Shown piece after piece: positions 38,562 through 47,094 of a DNA stretch of 64,000 nucleotides. Origin of the DNA: Actinomadura coerulea (GTDB taxonomy: Bacteria > Actinomycetota > Actinomycetes > Streptosporangiales > Streptosporangiaceae). How positions within the stretch are numbered: the first letter of the stretch is position 1; every line of letters starts with the position of its first letter. A model generated the notes under the pieces. The model saw nothing but the letters and a program-made list of their open reading frames with translations, was not told where the DNA came from and searched no databases. The stretch lies in assembly GCF_014208105.1 (NCBI RefSeq), contig NZ_JACHMQ010000001.1, positions 7,750,001-7,814,000 of the forward strand, read 5' to 3'. The translations under genes and the position numbers were made by a program.

Positions 38562-38724
38562 CCGACCGGCGGGCACGGCCTGCTCAGGCTCGGCGTTCCG
38601 AACTGGAAAGGGGGCCACGCCGTCATCATGACGGCTTCGACGGACAGAAGACGGCCTCCACGGCCTTGTTCGCATCGATAGCGGCTACGGCGGTGGCTCA
38701 GGCGTGAGTTGCCCGGAGCCTCGG

Positions 38725-39642
38725 CTACTGGACGATGACGGTGGTCTGGGTGGCCTGCTTGTCGTCTGTCCAGCCGTCGTGGCCGGCGTCGGACTGCCAG
38801 TGCTTGCCCGCGTAGCGGACTTCGGTCAGGCCGTAGGCCTGGGCATGGGTCACGGCCCAGCTCGCGACGGCCCAGCCTGATCGGGGGTTCGTGACCTGGA
38901 TCGAGTTCCACGACTTCGGGTCGGACGGGGAGCCCGCCTTGAGGGGGCCCGGGCCGCCGACCTTCAGGCGGCTGCCGAACGCGCGGCGCATCTCCAGGAG
39001 CGCCTCGGGCCGGCGGGACGTCGTCTTCTTGTCGGGCGGGTACCAGCAGCGGGCCGTGGCGGGCTCGCGGCCGGTGAAGGCGGTCGCGAGGAGCTTGCCG
39101 TCGGGCTCGTGCTGGGCGTAGGCGCGGCCGTCGGCGCTGCGCTGGACCTTCTGCGCCGCGTCGTGCAGGTCGCGGTCGAGGTAGTCCTTGACCTTGATGA
39201 GGGCGTCGAAGAACTTGCTGGTGGCCTGGACGGGATCGCGGAGCTTGTCGGGCGTGCCCCAGCCCTGGGACGGGCGCTGCTGGAACATGCCCACCGAGTC
39301 GCGGTCGCCGTTCGGCAGGTTGTGGATGTGCGACTCCTGGATCGCGGTCGCGTAGGCGATCACCACGGCGCGTTCGGGGAGCTGCTTGCGGAACGCGACG
39401 GCGGCGATGGTGGCGGCGTTCGCGCCCTGCTCCAGGTCGAGCGGCATCTTGCCCAGGCTCGTGCGCACCTCGCATCCGGACCCGTGCAGGTACGGGCGCA
39501 TCCGTTGGAACCCCACGTAGACGCCCACGCCCATCAGCAGCACGACGACGCACAGGACCGCGGCCCAGCGGACGCCGCGCCGGCGGCGCCCGCCGCTCGC
39601 CCCCTCATCGGGGCGCGCCTTCAACCTCGCCCAAACAGCCAC
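38725..39642 (-). CDS. Membrane-anchored lysozyme-like protein of unknown function
   Basis: About 305 residues: basic N-terminus, one membrane helix (~residues 25-45, A-A-V-L-C-V-V-V-L-L-M-G), then an extracellular domain with A-T-A-I-Q-E-S-H-I-H-N-L and D-S-V-G-M-F-Q-Q-R-P-S-Q-G-W-G. The Glu and the G-x-F-Q-Q motif resemble lytic transglycosylases; databases often label this family heavy-metal transporter without basis. The start at 39642 (GTG) fits a leaderless promoter, TACTGT six bases upstream; a GTG at 39669 would add nine residues. Divergent from dapD. Confidence 0.75.
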   Translation of the reverse strand: MAVWARLKARPDEGASGGRRRRGVRWAAVLCVVVLLMGVGVYVGFQRMRPYLHGSGCEVRTSLGKMPLDLEQGANAATIAAVAFRKQLPERAVVIAYATAIQESHIHNLPNGDRDSVGMFQQRPSQGWGTPDKLRDPVQATSKFFDALIKVKDYLDRDLHDAAQKVQRSADGRAYAQHEPDGKLLATAFTGREPATARCWYPPDKKTTSRRPEALLEMRRAFGSRLKVGGPGPLKAGSPSDPKSWNSIQVTNPRSGWAVASWAVTHAQAYGLTEVRYAGKHWQSDAGHDGWTDDKQATQTTVIVQ

Positions 39643-39686
39643 GCGAAGACAGTACTGGGAGATGGCCACCAGTAAGCTCAGGAGGC

Positions 39687-40523
39687 ATGACCGAAACGTT
39701 CACCAGCCCGATCTCCGGCGGCATCGACGAGTTGTGGGAGCGGCGCGCCGAGCTGACGCCGGACGACGCCGAGGCGCGCGCGGCCATCATGGCCGCCGTC
39801 GACCAGCTCGACGCCGGGGAGGCCCGCGTCGCCCGGATCGATCCCGCCACCGACGAGGTGGTCGTCGACGAGCGGGCCAAGCGGGCGATCCTGCTGAGCT
39901 TCAAGGTCCTCGGCATGGCGCGCTCGCAGGTGGGCGACTTCCGGTACCACGACCGCATCCCGCTGAAGACGCGCCTGGACGGCGTGCGCGTCGTGCCGGG
40001 CGCCATCGCGCGGTGGGGCGCCCACCTGGCGCCGGGCGTGGTGCTGATGCCGTCGTTCACCAACATCGGCGCCTACGTCGACTCCGGGACGATGGTCGAC
40101 ACGTGGGCGACCGTGGGGTCGTGCGCGCAGGTCGGCAAGAACGTCCACCTGTCGGGCGGCGTCGGCATCGGCGGCGTGCTGGAGCCCCCGAACGCCAAGC
40201 CCGTGGTGATCGAGGACGAGGCGATGATCGGCAGCCGCTCCATGATCGTCGAGGGGGCGCGGGTGGGGCGCGGCGCCGTCGTCGGGTCGGGGACGAACCT
40301 GTCGGCGTCCATGCCGGTCATCGACGTGGAGACGGGCGAGGAGATCAGCCGCGGGCGCATCCCCGACTGGTGCGTCGCGGTGGGCGGCACCCGCTACAAG
40401 GAGTTCAAGGGCGGCACGTTCGGGCTTCCGGCGGTGCTGATCCTCAAGCGGCTGGAGGAGGGGCAGCGCCACGACAAGGCGTCCCTCAACGACATCCTCC
40501 GCGACCACGGCATCAACACCTGA
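39687..40523 (+). CDS. dapD: 2,3,4,5-tetrahydropyridine-2,6-dicarboxylate N-succinyltransferase
   Basis: 278-residue acyltransferase of the lysine/diaminopimelate pathway, succinyl branch. The C-terminal left-handed parallel beta-helix shows hexapeptide repeats (V-L-M-P-S-F-T-N-I-G-A-Y-V-D-S-G-T-M-V-D, then V-G-K-N-V-H-L-S-G-G-V). The sequence is the actinobacterial type, like mycobacterial Rv1201c. AGGAGG precedes the ATG, and TAAGCT directly upstream is a -10 candidate. Its 3' end overlaps the convergent phosphopantetheinyl transferase by 11 bp; dapE follows on the same strand. Confidence 0.96.
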   Translation: MTETFTSPISGGIDELWERRAELTPDDAEARAAIMAAVDQLDAGEARVARIDPATDEVVVDERAKRAILLSFKVLGMARSQVGDFRYHDRIPLKTRLDGVRVVPGAIARWGAHLAPGVVLMPSFTNIGAYVDSGTMVDTWATVGSCAQVGKNVHLSGGVGIGGVLEPPNAKPVVIEDEAMIGSRSMIVEGARVGRGAVVGSGTNLSASMPVIDVETGEEISRGRIPDWCVAVGGTRYKEFKGGTFGLPAVLILKRLEEGQRHDKASLNDILRDHGINT

Positions 40524-41196
40524 ACGGGACCTCGGCGAGCCTGAGCGGGCGGTCGGTGAGGACGGCGGCCGAGGCGGCGTAGCCGGGGCCGGCGTCCAGG
40601 TCGGCGAGGCGGACGGGGGAGACGGCCGCCTCGCCCTCCCAGGCGATGACCTCGGGGGGCTCGTCGGGGGCGGTGACGTGGATGGCGGTCATCGGGGCGG
40701 CCAGGCCGTGGCCGGTGGCCTTCAGAAGGGCCTCCTTGCGGCTCCAGTAGGCGTGGAAGCCGCGTTTCCGGTCGGTCATGGCCTTCAGCGCCTCCGATTC
40801 GGCGGGGGTGAGCACCATCCGGGAGAGGCGGTCGATGTCGCGGTCGCCCTCCTGTTCGACGTCCGCCCCGACCTCGGCGCCCTCGACGAGGACGAGCAGG
40901 ACCCGGTCCCCGGAGTGGGAGAGCGAGAAGTCCAGGCCGCTGCCGGGCAGCCGCGGCTTGCCGTGCGAGTCGCCGCACAGCGGGCAGCCGGTGGTGAAGC
41001 GCAGGTCGCGCGGGGCCCGGCCGGTCGCCTCGGCGAGGACCGTGCGGGCCAGGAACCGCCCGGTGACGAACCGGGCCTTGTCCTCGGCTCGCATGAACCG
41101 CGCATAGCGGGCGCGCTCCCCGTCGTCGAGAAGGTCGCGCATCCGGGGGTCGTCGGCGGGACGCGCCCAATGGACGGCGCACTCCAGTACGGGCAT
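40513..41196 (-). CDS. 4'-phosphopantetheinyl transferase, Sfp type
   Basis: 227-residue enzyme that arms acyl or peptidyl carrier proteins by moving phosphopantetheine from CoA to a serine. Motifs: F-S-L-S-H-S-G-D-R at the CoA site, the metal-binding V-G-A-D-V-E, and W-S-R-K-E-A-L-L-K-A-T-G-H-G-L. The length fits the Sfp class serving polyketide and peptide synthases. The ATG at 41196 is used; a GTG at 41202 with TATCAT seven bases upstream could be a leaderless start. It sits between dapD (convergent) and dapE (divergent), unrelated in pathway. Confidence 0.92.
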   Translation of the reverse strand: MPVLECAVHWARPADDPRMRDLLDDGERARYARFMRAEDKARFVTGRFLARTVLAEATGRAPRDLRFTTGCPLCGDSHGKPRLPGSGLDFSLSHSGDRVLLVLVEGAEVGADVEQEGDRDIDRLSRMVLTPAESEALKAMTDRKRGFHAYWSRKEALLKATGHGLAAPMTAIHVTAPDEPPEVIAWEGEAAVSPVRLADLDAGPGYAASAAVLTDRPLRLAEVPFRC

Positions 41197-41229
41197 CTCC
41201 ACGCACGCGATGATAGATAACCTTCCACC

Positions 41230-42306
41230 ATGGGGCTTGATCTGCACTCGGACGTCGCGGACCTGACGGCGGCGGTCGTCGACATCGAGTCGGTGAGCGG
41301 CGGGGAGGAATCCCTGGCCGGGGCCGTCGAGGAGGCGCTGCGCGCGCTGCCGCACCTGGCGGTGGAGCGCGTCGGCAACAACGTCGTCGCGCGCACCGAT
41401 CTCGGACGGGCCGAACGGGTCGTGCTGGCCGGGCACCTCGACACCGTCCCGCTGAACGGCAACCTCCCGTCCCGCGTGGAGGGCGACCGGCTCTACGGCT
41501 GCGGCACCACCGACATGAAGAGCGGCGTCGCGGTCGCGCTGCGGCTCGCCGCGACCGTCGAGGCGCCCAGCCGCGACGTCACCTACGTCTTCTACGACTG
41601 CGAGGAGGTCGAGGCCGCGCGCAACGGGCTGCGGCACCTCGGGCAGGTACGGCCCGAACTGCTCGCGGGCGACTTCGCGGTGCTGATGGAGCCGACCGGC
41701 GGGCTGATCGAGGGCGGCTGCCAGGGCACGATGCGCGTCCAGGTCACCGCGACGGGGGAGCGGGCGCACAGCGCGCGCGCCTGGATGGGGTCGAACGCGA
41801 TCCACTCGGCGGGGGCGATCCTGGACGTCCTGCGCGCCTACGAGCCGTCCCGCCCGGTCGTGGACGGGCTGGAGTACCACGAGGGCCTGAACGCGGTGTT
41901 CATCTCGGGAGGCGTCGCCGGGAACGTCATCCCGGACGAATGCGTCGTCACCGTGAATTATCGGTTCGCGCCCGACAAGTCCCTTGCCGACGCGGAGGCG
42001 TACCTCCGGGAGACCTTCGCCGGCTTCGAGGTGACGGTCACCGACGGCGCGTCCGCCGCCCGCCCCGGGCTGAACCACCCGGCCGCCGCCGCGTTCGCCG
42101 CCGCGAGCGGCGCCGAGGTCCGCGCCAAGCTCGGCTGGACCGACGTCGCGCGCTTCGCCGAGCTCGGCGTCCCGGCCGTCAACTACGGCCCCGGCGAGCC
42201 GACCCTCGCGCACACGCGGGACGAGTACGTCGAGATCCCCCTCATCGCCGAGTGCGAGCAACGAATGCGCACGTGGCTGGAGGGTCCCATTACCGTGGCT
42301 TCATGA
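41230..42306 (+). CDS. dapE: Succinyl-diaminopimelate desuccinylase
   Basis: 358-residue M20 metallohydrolase releasing LL-diaminopimelate from its N-succinyl form, the step after dapD's branch. Zinc-binding motifs: A-G-H-L-D-T-V-P, G-T-T-D-M-K-S-G, Y-D-C-E-E-V-E, and the dimerisation domain with G-E-R-A-H-S-A-R. The start overlaps no gene. The stop overlaps the LOG-family start (ATGA), so the next gene is coupled, as in many actinomycetes. Confidence 0.95.
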   Translation: MGLDLHSDVADLTAAVVDIESVSGGEESLAGAVEEALRALPHLAVERVGNNVVARTDLGRAERVVLAGHLDTVPLNGNLPSRVEGDRLYGCGTTDMKSGVAVALRLAATVEAPSRDVTYVFYDCEEVEAARNGLRHLGQVRPELLAGDFAVLMEPTGGLIEGGCQGTMRVQVTATGERAHSARAWMGSNAIHSAGAILDVLRAYEPSRPVVDGLEYHEGLNAVFISGGVAGNVIPDECVVTVNYRFAPDKSLADAEAYLRETFAGFEVTVTDGASAARPGLNHPAAAAFAAASGAEVRAKLGWTDVARFAELGVPAVNYGPGEPTLAHTRDEYVEIPLIAECEQRMRTWLEGPITVAS

Positions 42307-43103
42307 CATCGGAAGTGAATTCCCGCTCGCGCCGGCAGGGGCCGGCCATGCTGCGGGGGCGGGCCGTCCCCCCGACGACGACCGACCAGCGCCTCCTGGA
42401 CGGCCGCGGCCCGGTCGACTGGGTGCACGCCGACCCGTGGCGGGTGCTGCGCATCCAGGCGGAGTTCGTCGAGGGCTTCGGCCTCCTCGCCGAGCTGCCG
42501 AAGGCCGTCAGCGTCTTCGGCAGCGCCCGCACCAAGCCCGACTCCCCGGAGTACGAGCTCGCCGTCGACATCGGCGCCCGCCTGCACGAGGCCGGCTACG
42601 CCGTCATCACCGGCGGCGGTCCGGGGATCATGGAGGCCGCCAACAAGGGCTGCGACGAGAACGGGGGCCTGTCGGTCGGCCTCGGCATCGAGCTGCCGTT
42701 CGAGCAGAAGCTGAACGACCACCTCGACATCGGCCTGGAGTTCCGGTACTTCTTCGTCCGCAAGACGATGTTCGTGAAGTACTCGCAGGCCTTCGTCGTC
42801 CTGCCGGGCGGCTTCGGGACGCTGGACGAGCTGTTCGAGGCGATCACCCTCGTCCAGACCAAGAAGATCACCCGGTTCCCGATCGTGCTGGTCGGCACGA
42901 AGTTCTGGGGCGGCCTGCTCGACTGGGTCAAGGAGTCGATGCTGACCTCCGGCAAGATCTCGCCGCAGGACATCGACCTGATCCACCTCACCGACGACCC
43001 GGAAGAGGTCGTCCGGATCATCATCGAGGGCCACACCCGGGCCGAGCAGGAGATCATCGAGTCCCGCGCCGCCGCCGAGGCCGCCGAGACCGCCGGGGAG
43101 TAG
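42303..43103 (+). CDS. LOG family protein (TIGR00730 Rossmann fold)
   Basis: 266 residues with a ~60-residue N-terminal extension and a C-terminal Glu/Ala-rich tail. Motifs of the lonely-guy family: G-G-G-P-G-I-M-E-A-A-N-K-G and V-L-P-G-G-F-G-T-L-D-E-L-F-E, which bind the nucleotide phosphate and hold the catalytic Arg/Glu. LOG enzymes cut nucleotide 5'-monophosphates at the N-glycosidic bond. This is the actinobacterial form always found next to dapE; its real substrate is not known. A second, shorter LOG protein is encoded at 56668-57270. Confidence 0.93.
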   Translation: MTSEVNSRSRRQGPAMLRGRAVPPTTTDQRLLDGRGPVDWVHADPWRVLRIQAEFVEGFGLLAELPKAVSVFGSARTKPDSPEYELAVDIGARLHEAGYAVITGGGPGIMEAANKGCDENGGLSVGLGIELPFEQKLNDHLDIGLEFRYFFVRKTMFVKYSQAFVVLPGGFGTLDELFEAITLVQTKKITRFPIVLVGTKFWGGLLDWVKESMLTSGKISPQDIDLIHLTDDPEEVVRIIIEGHTRAEQEIIESRAAAEAAETAGE

Positions 43104-43172
43104 CCGCGCCGCGGACCTGCGTGACCGGCCCGATCATGCAGGTCCGGGCGACCTCTCCGTGCGCGGACCGGG

Positions 43173-43283
43173 CTACCTCGGGGCCCGGTCCGTCCACCCG
43201 GCCACGAGCGCGGCGCCGCCGGGCACCGCGACCCGCGCGCCGTCGGCCGAGACGAGGAAGTCGGTGGCCGGAGCCGCCGTCAT
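43173..43283 (-). CDS. Possible small protein coupled to membrane protein gene (36 aa)
   Basis: Starts M-T-A-A-P-A-T-D-F-L-V-S-A-D-G and ends W-T-D-R-A-P-R; no known domain. Its ATG overlaps the stop of the upstream membrane protein gene (ATGA at 43283-43280). That overlap and a beta-strand-like composition are the only support. It could also be a truncated remnant. Confidence 0.3.
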   Translation of the reverse strand: MTAAPATDFLVSADGARVAVPGGAALVAGWTDRAPR

Positions 43284-43627
43284 CCATTGGCGAGGACGGT
43301 CGCCTGGGTCGCGAGTGCGAGTGCCGTCTGGCCGACGACCAGGATCGGGCGGATCCGGGCGGTCGCCGTCCAGGAGGGGCGGAGAAGCAGCGCGGTGACG
43401 CCGGCGGCGGCGCTGCCCCAGAAGGACCACCAGGCGATGGTCATGAGGACGTCCGAGGCCGGATCGCACTGCTCTCCGTAGGTGAGGCACCGGCCGTACT
43501 CGGGGGTCGCGAGCACGCAGATCCAGGAGAGCACGGTGGCGGGGAGGAGCAGGGCGAGCGCGATCGCCGCGGCAACGCGCCAGCCCGAGCGCTTCCGGGA
43601 GACTCCAGCGGTGTTCTCTATGGTCAC
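43280..43627 (-). CDS. Small hypothetical membrane protein
   Basis: 115 residues with three predicted membrane helices (about 18-40, 60-82 and 92-112) and a loop with two cysteines (Y-G-R-C-L-T-Y-G-E-Q-C-D-P) that could form an extracellular disulfide. Family not recognised. Codon bias supports coding. It lies downstream of the LOG gene in the opposite direction. Confidence 0.65.
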   Translation of the reverse strand: MTIENTAGVSRKRSGWRVAAAIALALLLPATVLSWICVLATPEYGRCLTYGEQCDPASDVLMTIAWWSFWGSAAAGVTALLLRPSWTATARIRPILVVGQTALALATQATVLANG

Positions 43628-43697
43628 GACCTCAGTGAACAGCCTTCCGGCCGCTTGATCGATCCGTGCGGCTACTCATGTTCGCCCGGTGCGGTAC

Positions 43698-44723
43698 TCA
43701 GCCCTCCGGCTGCTCCGCCTCGCCGCTGACCGGGGCGACGCCCTCGACCAGGTGGCGGAGCGTCTTCACCGCCTCGTCGCTCTCGCGGGCCGAGGCGCGG
43801 AAGACCTCCGCCGACCTGCGGTGGCCGCGCTCCTCGGCGGCGGCGGCCATCCGCTCCGACATGCGCACCCGCTCCTCCAGGCGCAGCACCGCGACCCACA
43901 GCGCCCGCTCCACCGCGTCGGCCTGCCCGTCGAGCAGGCTGGCCGCCGACCAGATGTGGCCGACCCGGCATGCGTACCGGGGCGGGAGGCCGCCGGAACG
44001 CACGTTCAGCGGGCCGCCGCACTCCGGGCAGGTCATGCCGCTCCACGTTCCGGGCGGGTCCATGACCGCGGCCCGCTGCTCCAGACGGGTCCCGGCGCCG
44101 CCCGGGGCCGGCGCCGCCCCGACCGGCGTCCGGCTCTGCTCGGTGATGAACGCCGCCAGGTCCGCGGCGCGCAGGGGCACGGCGTGCTCGGTCGCCGCTA
44201 GGGCGGCGCGCGGCATCCCGTCGTAGGCGCTCTCGGCCGGGTCCTGGACGGCCACGACGCCCCCGGCGCGCTCGACCGCCGCGCATCCGGCGGCCCCGTC
44301 GTCCAGCATGCCGCTGAGGACGACGCCGATCACCCGGGGCCCGTACGCGGACGCGGCGCTCTGGAACAGCGGGTCGGCGGCGGGACGGTGGCCGTGCTGC
44401 TTCGGGCCGTGGTCCACGTGGACGCCGCCGTCCCGGACGAGCAGGTGGCGGTCCGGAGGAGCGACGTAGACGCGGCCGTGCCGCAGCGGCTCCCCGTCGA
44501 CGGCGGCGGCGGAGCGAAGCCACCCGGCGCGGTCCAGGATCTTCGGGAGCGCCCGGCCGCCCGTGGGCGGGATGTGCAGCACCACGAGCAACGAGGCCGG
44601 AAGGTCCGGCGGGAGGGGGGCCAGGACCGCCTGGAGCGCCTCGATCCCTCCGGCCGAGGCCGCGACGACGACGATGTCGCGCCCGGATGCGGTGGTCTTC
44701 GCGGGGTCCCTCGCGGCGTCCAT
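43698..44723 (-). CDS. CheB-like protein-glutamate methylesterase, without receiver domain
   Basis: 341 residues. The N-terminal ~190 form the CheB catalytic domain: A-S-A-G-G-I-E-A-L with the nucleophile Ser, V-V-L-H-I-P-P with the His, and G-M-L-D-D-G-A-A-G with the Asp. There is no response-regulator domain. A C-terminal region starts with a zinc-ribbon-like C-P-E-C-G-G-P-L-x-n-C-R-V-G-H, followed by a helical segment rich in Arg and Glu. No CheA, CheR or receptor gene is in the window, so a role outside chemotaxis is likely. Start at 44723 has GGGGAGG just upstream. Confidence 0.88.
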   Translation of the reverse strand: MDAARDPAKTTASGRDIVVVAASAGGIEALQAVLAPLPPDLPASLLVVLHIPPTGGRALPKILDRAGWLRSAAAVDGEPLRHGRVYVAPPDRHLLVRDGGVHVDHGPKQHGHRPAADPLFQSAASAYGPRVIGVVLSGMLDDGAAGCAAVERAGGVVAVQDPAESAYDGMPRAALAATEHAVPLRAADLAAFITEQSRTPVGAAPAPGGAGTRLEQRAAVMDPPGTWSGMTCPECGGPLNVRSGGLPPRYACRVGHIWSAASLLDGQADAVERALWVAVLRLEERVRMSERMAAAAEERGHRRSAEVFRASARESDEAVKTLRHLVEGVAPVSGEAEQPEG

Positions 44724-44882
44724 TGCCTCCCCATGCCCGCGCCCGGTGGGCTCATGTCCGGCGGCGCCCGGCATCCGCGCGCAGCTCCCGGCTCCTGGCC
44801 CGCGGCTCGCGCAGCCGCTCCCTGGTCTCTTCGAGGCGTCCGAGCGGCGTGTACTCGCCGGAACGGTCGGGCCCGGCGCGGG

Positions 44883-45455
44883 TCAGCTCTTGTCGCGGGC
44901 GGCGCGGATCATGTCGCGGACGCGGTCGCTCACCGCGGCGAGCGGCCCGGCGAGCATGTTCTTGGCCGCTGACTCCACCCCGGGATGCGGGTGCGTGGGC
45001 GCGGTGGCCTCCGCCGCGCGGACGGCGGCGGCGAAGCCCTTGAGCTGGGCGGGGCTGAACTCGTCCTTGAGGCGGTCGAACTCGTAGCGCTCCTCCGCGC
45101 GGGCGTGGGTCAGCACGTCCACGCGGAGCTTGTCGAGCGACTTGAGGAAGCGCGGGTCGCCGGTGTCCATGCCGTCCAGCTCGGCGAGCAGCTCCTTGGC
45201 CTCGCGCTCCTCGGCCAGCCGGTCGTCCACGATGCCGTCTCCGCCGGGCAGCCGCCGGGCCATGGGGTGGACGATCTCCTCCTCGGCGGTCTCGTGGATC
45301 GCCAGCAGCTTGACCAGCTGCCGGAAGGCGTCCTCGCGCGCGGCGCCCTCGCAGTTCATGACCTCGTCGAACAGGTCCCTGATCCGGCCGTGCTGCGCGC
45401 GCAGCAGGTCGATGACGTCCTCGGTGGTCTCGGCGTTGGCGGGTGTGGTCCGCAT
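44883..45455 (-). CDS. Hemerythrin HHE domain protein
   Basis: 190-residue all-helical protein. Iron ligands are suggested by A-Q-H-G-R-I-R, A-I-H-E-T-A-E-E-E-I-V-H-P and L-T-H-A-R-A-E-E-R-Y-E-F, the usual H...HxxxE...H...HxxxE pattern. Bacterial members bind O2 or NO or act in iron and oxidative stress. The start at 45455 is the first ATG before the conserved core. It is divergent from a ferritin-like gene over 253 bp in which I see no clear operator. Confidence 0.88.
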   Translation of the reverse strand: MRTTPANAETTEDVIDLLRAQHGRIRDLFDEVMNCEGAAREDAFRQLVKLLAIHETAEEEIVHPMARRLPGGDGIVDDRLAEEREAKELLAELDGMDTGDPRFLKSLDKLRVDVLTHARAEERYEFDRLKDEFSPAQLKGFAAAVRAAEATAPTHPHPGVESAAKNMLAGPLAAVSDRVRDMIRAARDKS

Positions 45456-45708
45456 CGTCTGTCTCGCTTTCTCGGTCGGCCGCGGCCTGGCACCGGGCGC
45501 CGTTCGCGTGCGTTGGGCGGGCGATGGGGCGGCCCGTACCCAGGGCCGGGGGCACCATGCCGGTGGCCTTCGCTTCTTCGTGCCGAGGTTCCGCCAACAC
45601 GGGACCAATCTTGGAATCGGGCGCCGCGAAAAGGTGCAGGACGGATCGCCCCGGGTACGCGCCCCGGGCGTCAGCCCGAACGGCCCCGCACAGGAAGGGA
45701 CGAGCCTG

Positions 45709-46914
45709 GTGGCCTTCAACCCGCTCGAACACCGCGGCATCCCGCTGGACGACCAGCTGCGCAACTGGGCGCAGCTGGACGTGGCACCCGTCGATCCCGA
45801 CAAGTCCGATCCCTACACCAAGTGCCGCATCATCGCGATGAACGGCATCGAGGTGGAGGCGATCATGTTCAGCCACCACTTCAACCGGATCTGCCCCGAC
45901 CTGGAGGTCAAGCAGCAGCTGGCCCAGGTCCGCAACATCGAGCAGCAGCAGCAGAAGGTGGTCAACTGGCTGCTGCCCGGCCAGGCGTCGGTGCTGGAGA
46001 CCACCATCAGCTACGAGCAGGTCGCGGTGGACCTGACCGGCTGGGTGGCCCGCCAGGAGCCCGACCCCTACCTCAAGCAGGCCTACCAGTTCGGGCTGCT
46101 GGAGGACTTCGACCACCTGTACCGGTACGCCAACCTGTACGAGATGATCGAGCACCGGCGGGCGGAGAAGATCGTCGACCAGCTCACCGAGGTGATGCCG
46201 GGACGGCCCGGCCACCTCCAGCACCGCCACCCGTTCGACAACGTCCGCGAGCCCTACGACCGCGAGGCGGCCGCGCCGATCTCCAAGCTGCACGCGCTGA
46301 CGATCATGGCGGCCGAGCAGCAGACGATGAACTTCTACATGAACGTCGGCCCCATGTACATGGAGCCCATCGCGCGGCAGCTCTACCAGGACATCGGCCT
46401 CATCGAGGAGGAGCACGTCACCCACTACGAGTCGCTGGTCGACCCGGGGGAGACGTGGTGGGAGCGGCTCGTCAACCACGAGTACAACGAGTGCTACCTG
46501 TACTACTCGTTCATGCAGACCGAGTCCGACCCGCGCGTCAAGGGCATCTGGGAGCTGCACCTGAACATGGAGCTGGAGCACCTGCGGATCGCCTGCGACC
46601 TGATGCGCCGCCACGACGGCCGCGACCCCGAGAGCATCCTCGCTCCCGCGCTTCCCGAGCCGGTCACCTTCGAGCCGAACAAGCAGTACGTGCGCGAACT
46701 GCTCGCCACGCAGATCGACTACACGACCCTCGGCACGGGCTACGTCCAGGAGGCGCACCGCCGCTTCGAGGAGTACCAGGACAAGATCAACGCCGAGCGG
46801 TCGCCGCAGGAGCGCGTCATCGACGAGCACCGCGCCAAGTTCGGGGACGAGTACCGCCTGGAGACCGACGGCCCCCACCCGGTCGGGCACCTCCGCGACA
46901 AGCCCGCCGGCTGA
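45709..46914 (+). CDS. Uncharacterised ferritin-like di-iron protein
   Basis: 401-residue soluble protein. Two helical regions carry E-Q-Q-T-M-N-F-Y-M, E-E-E-H-V-T-H-Y-E-S and M-E-L-E-H-L-R-I-A-C-D, the E...ExxH pairs of a ferritin-like di-iron site; the N-terminal third is also helical and Gln-rich. I know no function for this family. Length is well above ferritins or rubrerythrins. The GTG start has GGAAGGGA nine bases upstream. Divergent from the hemerythrin gene, which suggests a shared link to iron or oxygen. Confidence 0.8.
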   Translation: MAFNPLEHRGIPLDDQLRNWAQLDVAPVDPDKSDPYTKCRIIAMNGIEVEAIMFSHHFNRICPDLEVKQQLAQVRNIEQQQQKVVNWLLPGQASVLETTISYEQVAVDLTGWVARQEPDPYLKQAYQFGLLEDFDHLYRYANLYEMIEHRRAEKIVDQLTEVMPGRPGHLQHRHPFDNVREPYDREAAAPISKLHALTIMAAEQQTMNFYMNVGPMYMEPIARQLYQDIGLIEEEHVTHYESLVDPGETWWERLVNHEYNECYLYYSFMQTESDPRVKGIWELHLNMELEHLRIACDLMRRHDGRDPESILAPALPEPVTFEPNKQYVRELLATQIDYTTLGTGYVQEAHRRFEEYQDKINAERSPQERVIDEHRAKFGDEYRLETDGPHPVGHLRDKPAG

Positions 46915-47094
46915 CCGCCCGGTGCCCGCTCGCCCGCCCCGGCCGGAGGCGCTCCGCCTCCGGCCATTGCGCGGCCCTCGGAGAGCCGCACCTCGGCCAG
47001 CTCCTCGCGCACCTGGCCGCGCTCGCCGACGAGGATTTGGTCATCACCAGCCTTCGGTAAAGCCCGGTGCCAGGGACCGCCGGAAACAGCGGAT

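Noticed and set aside
44752..46890. 712-codon minus-strand open frame over the ferritin-like and hemerythrin genes
   Set aside because: Antisense to the ferritin-like gene and out of frame with hemerythrin; no domain.
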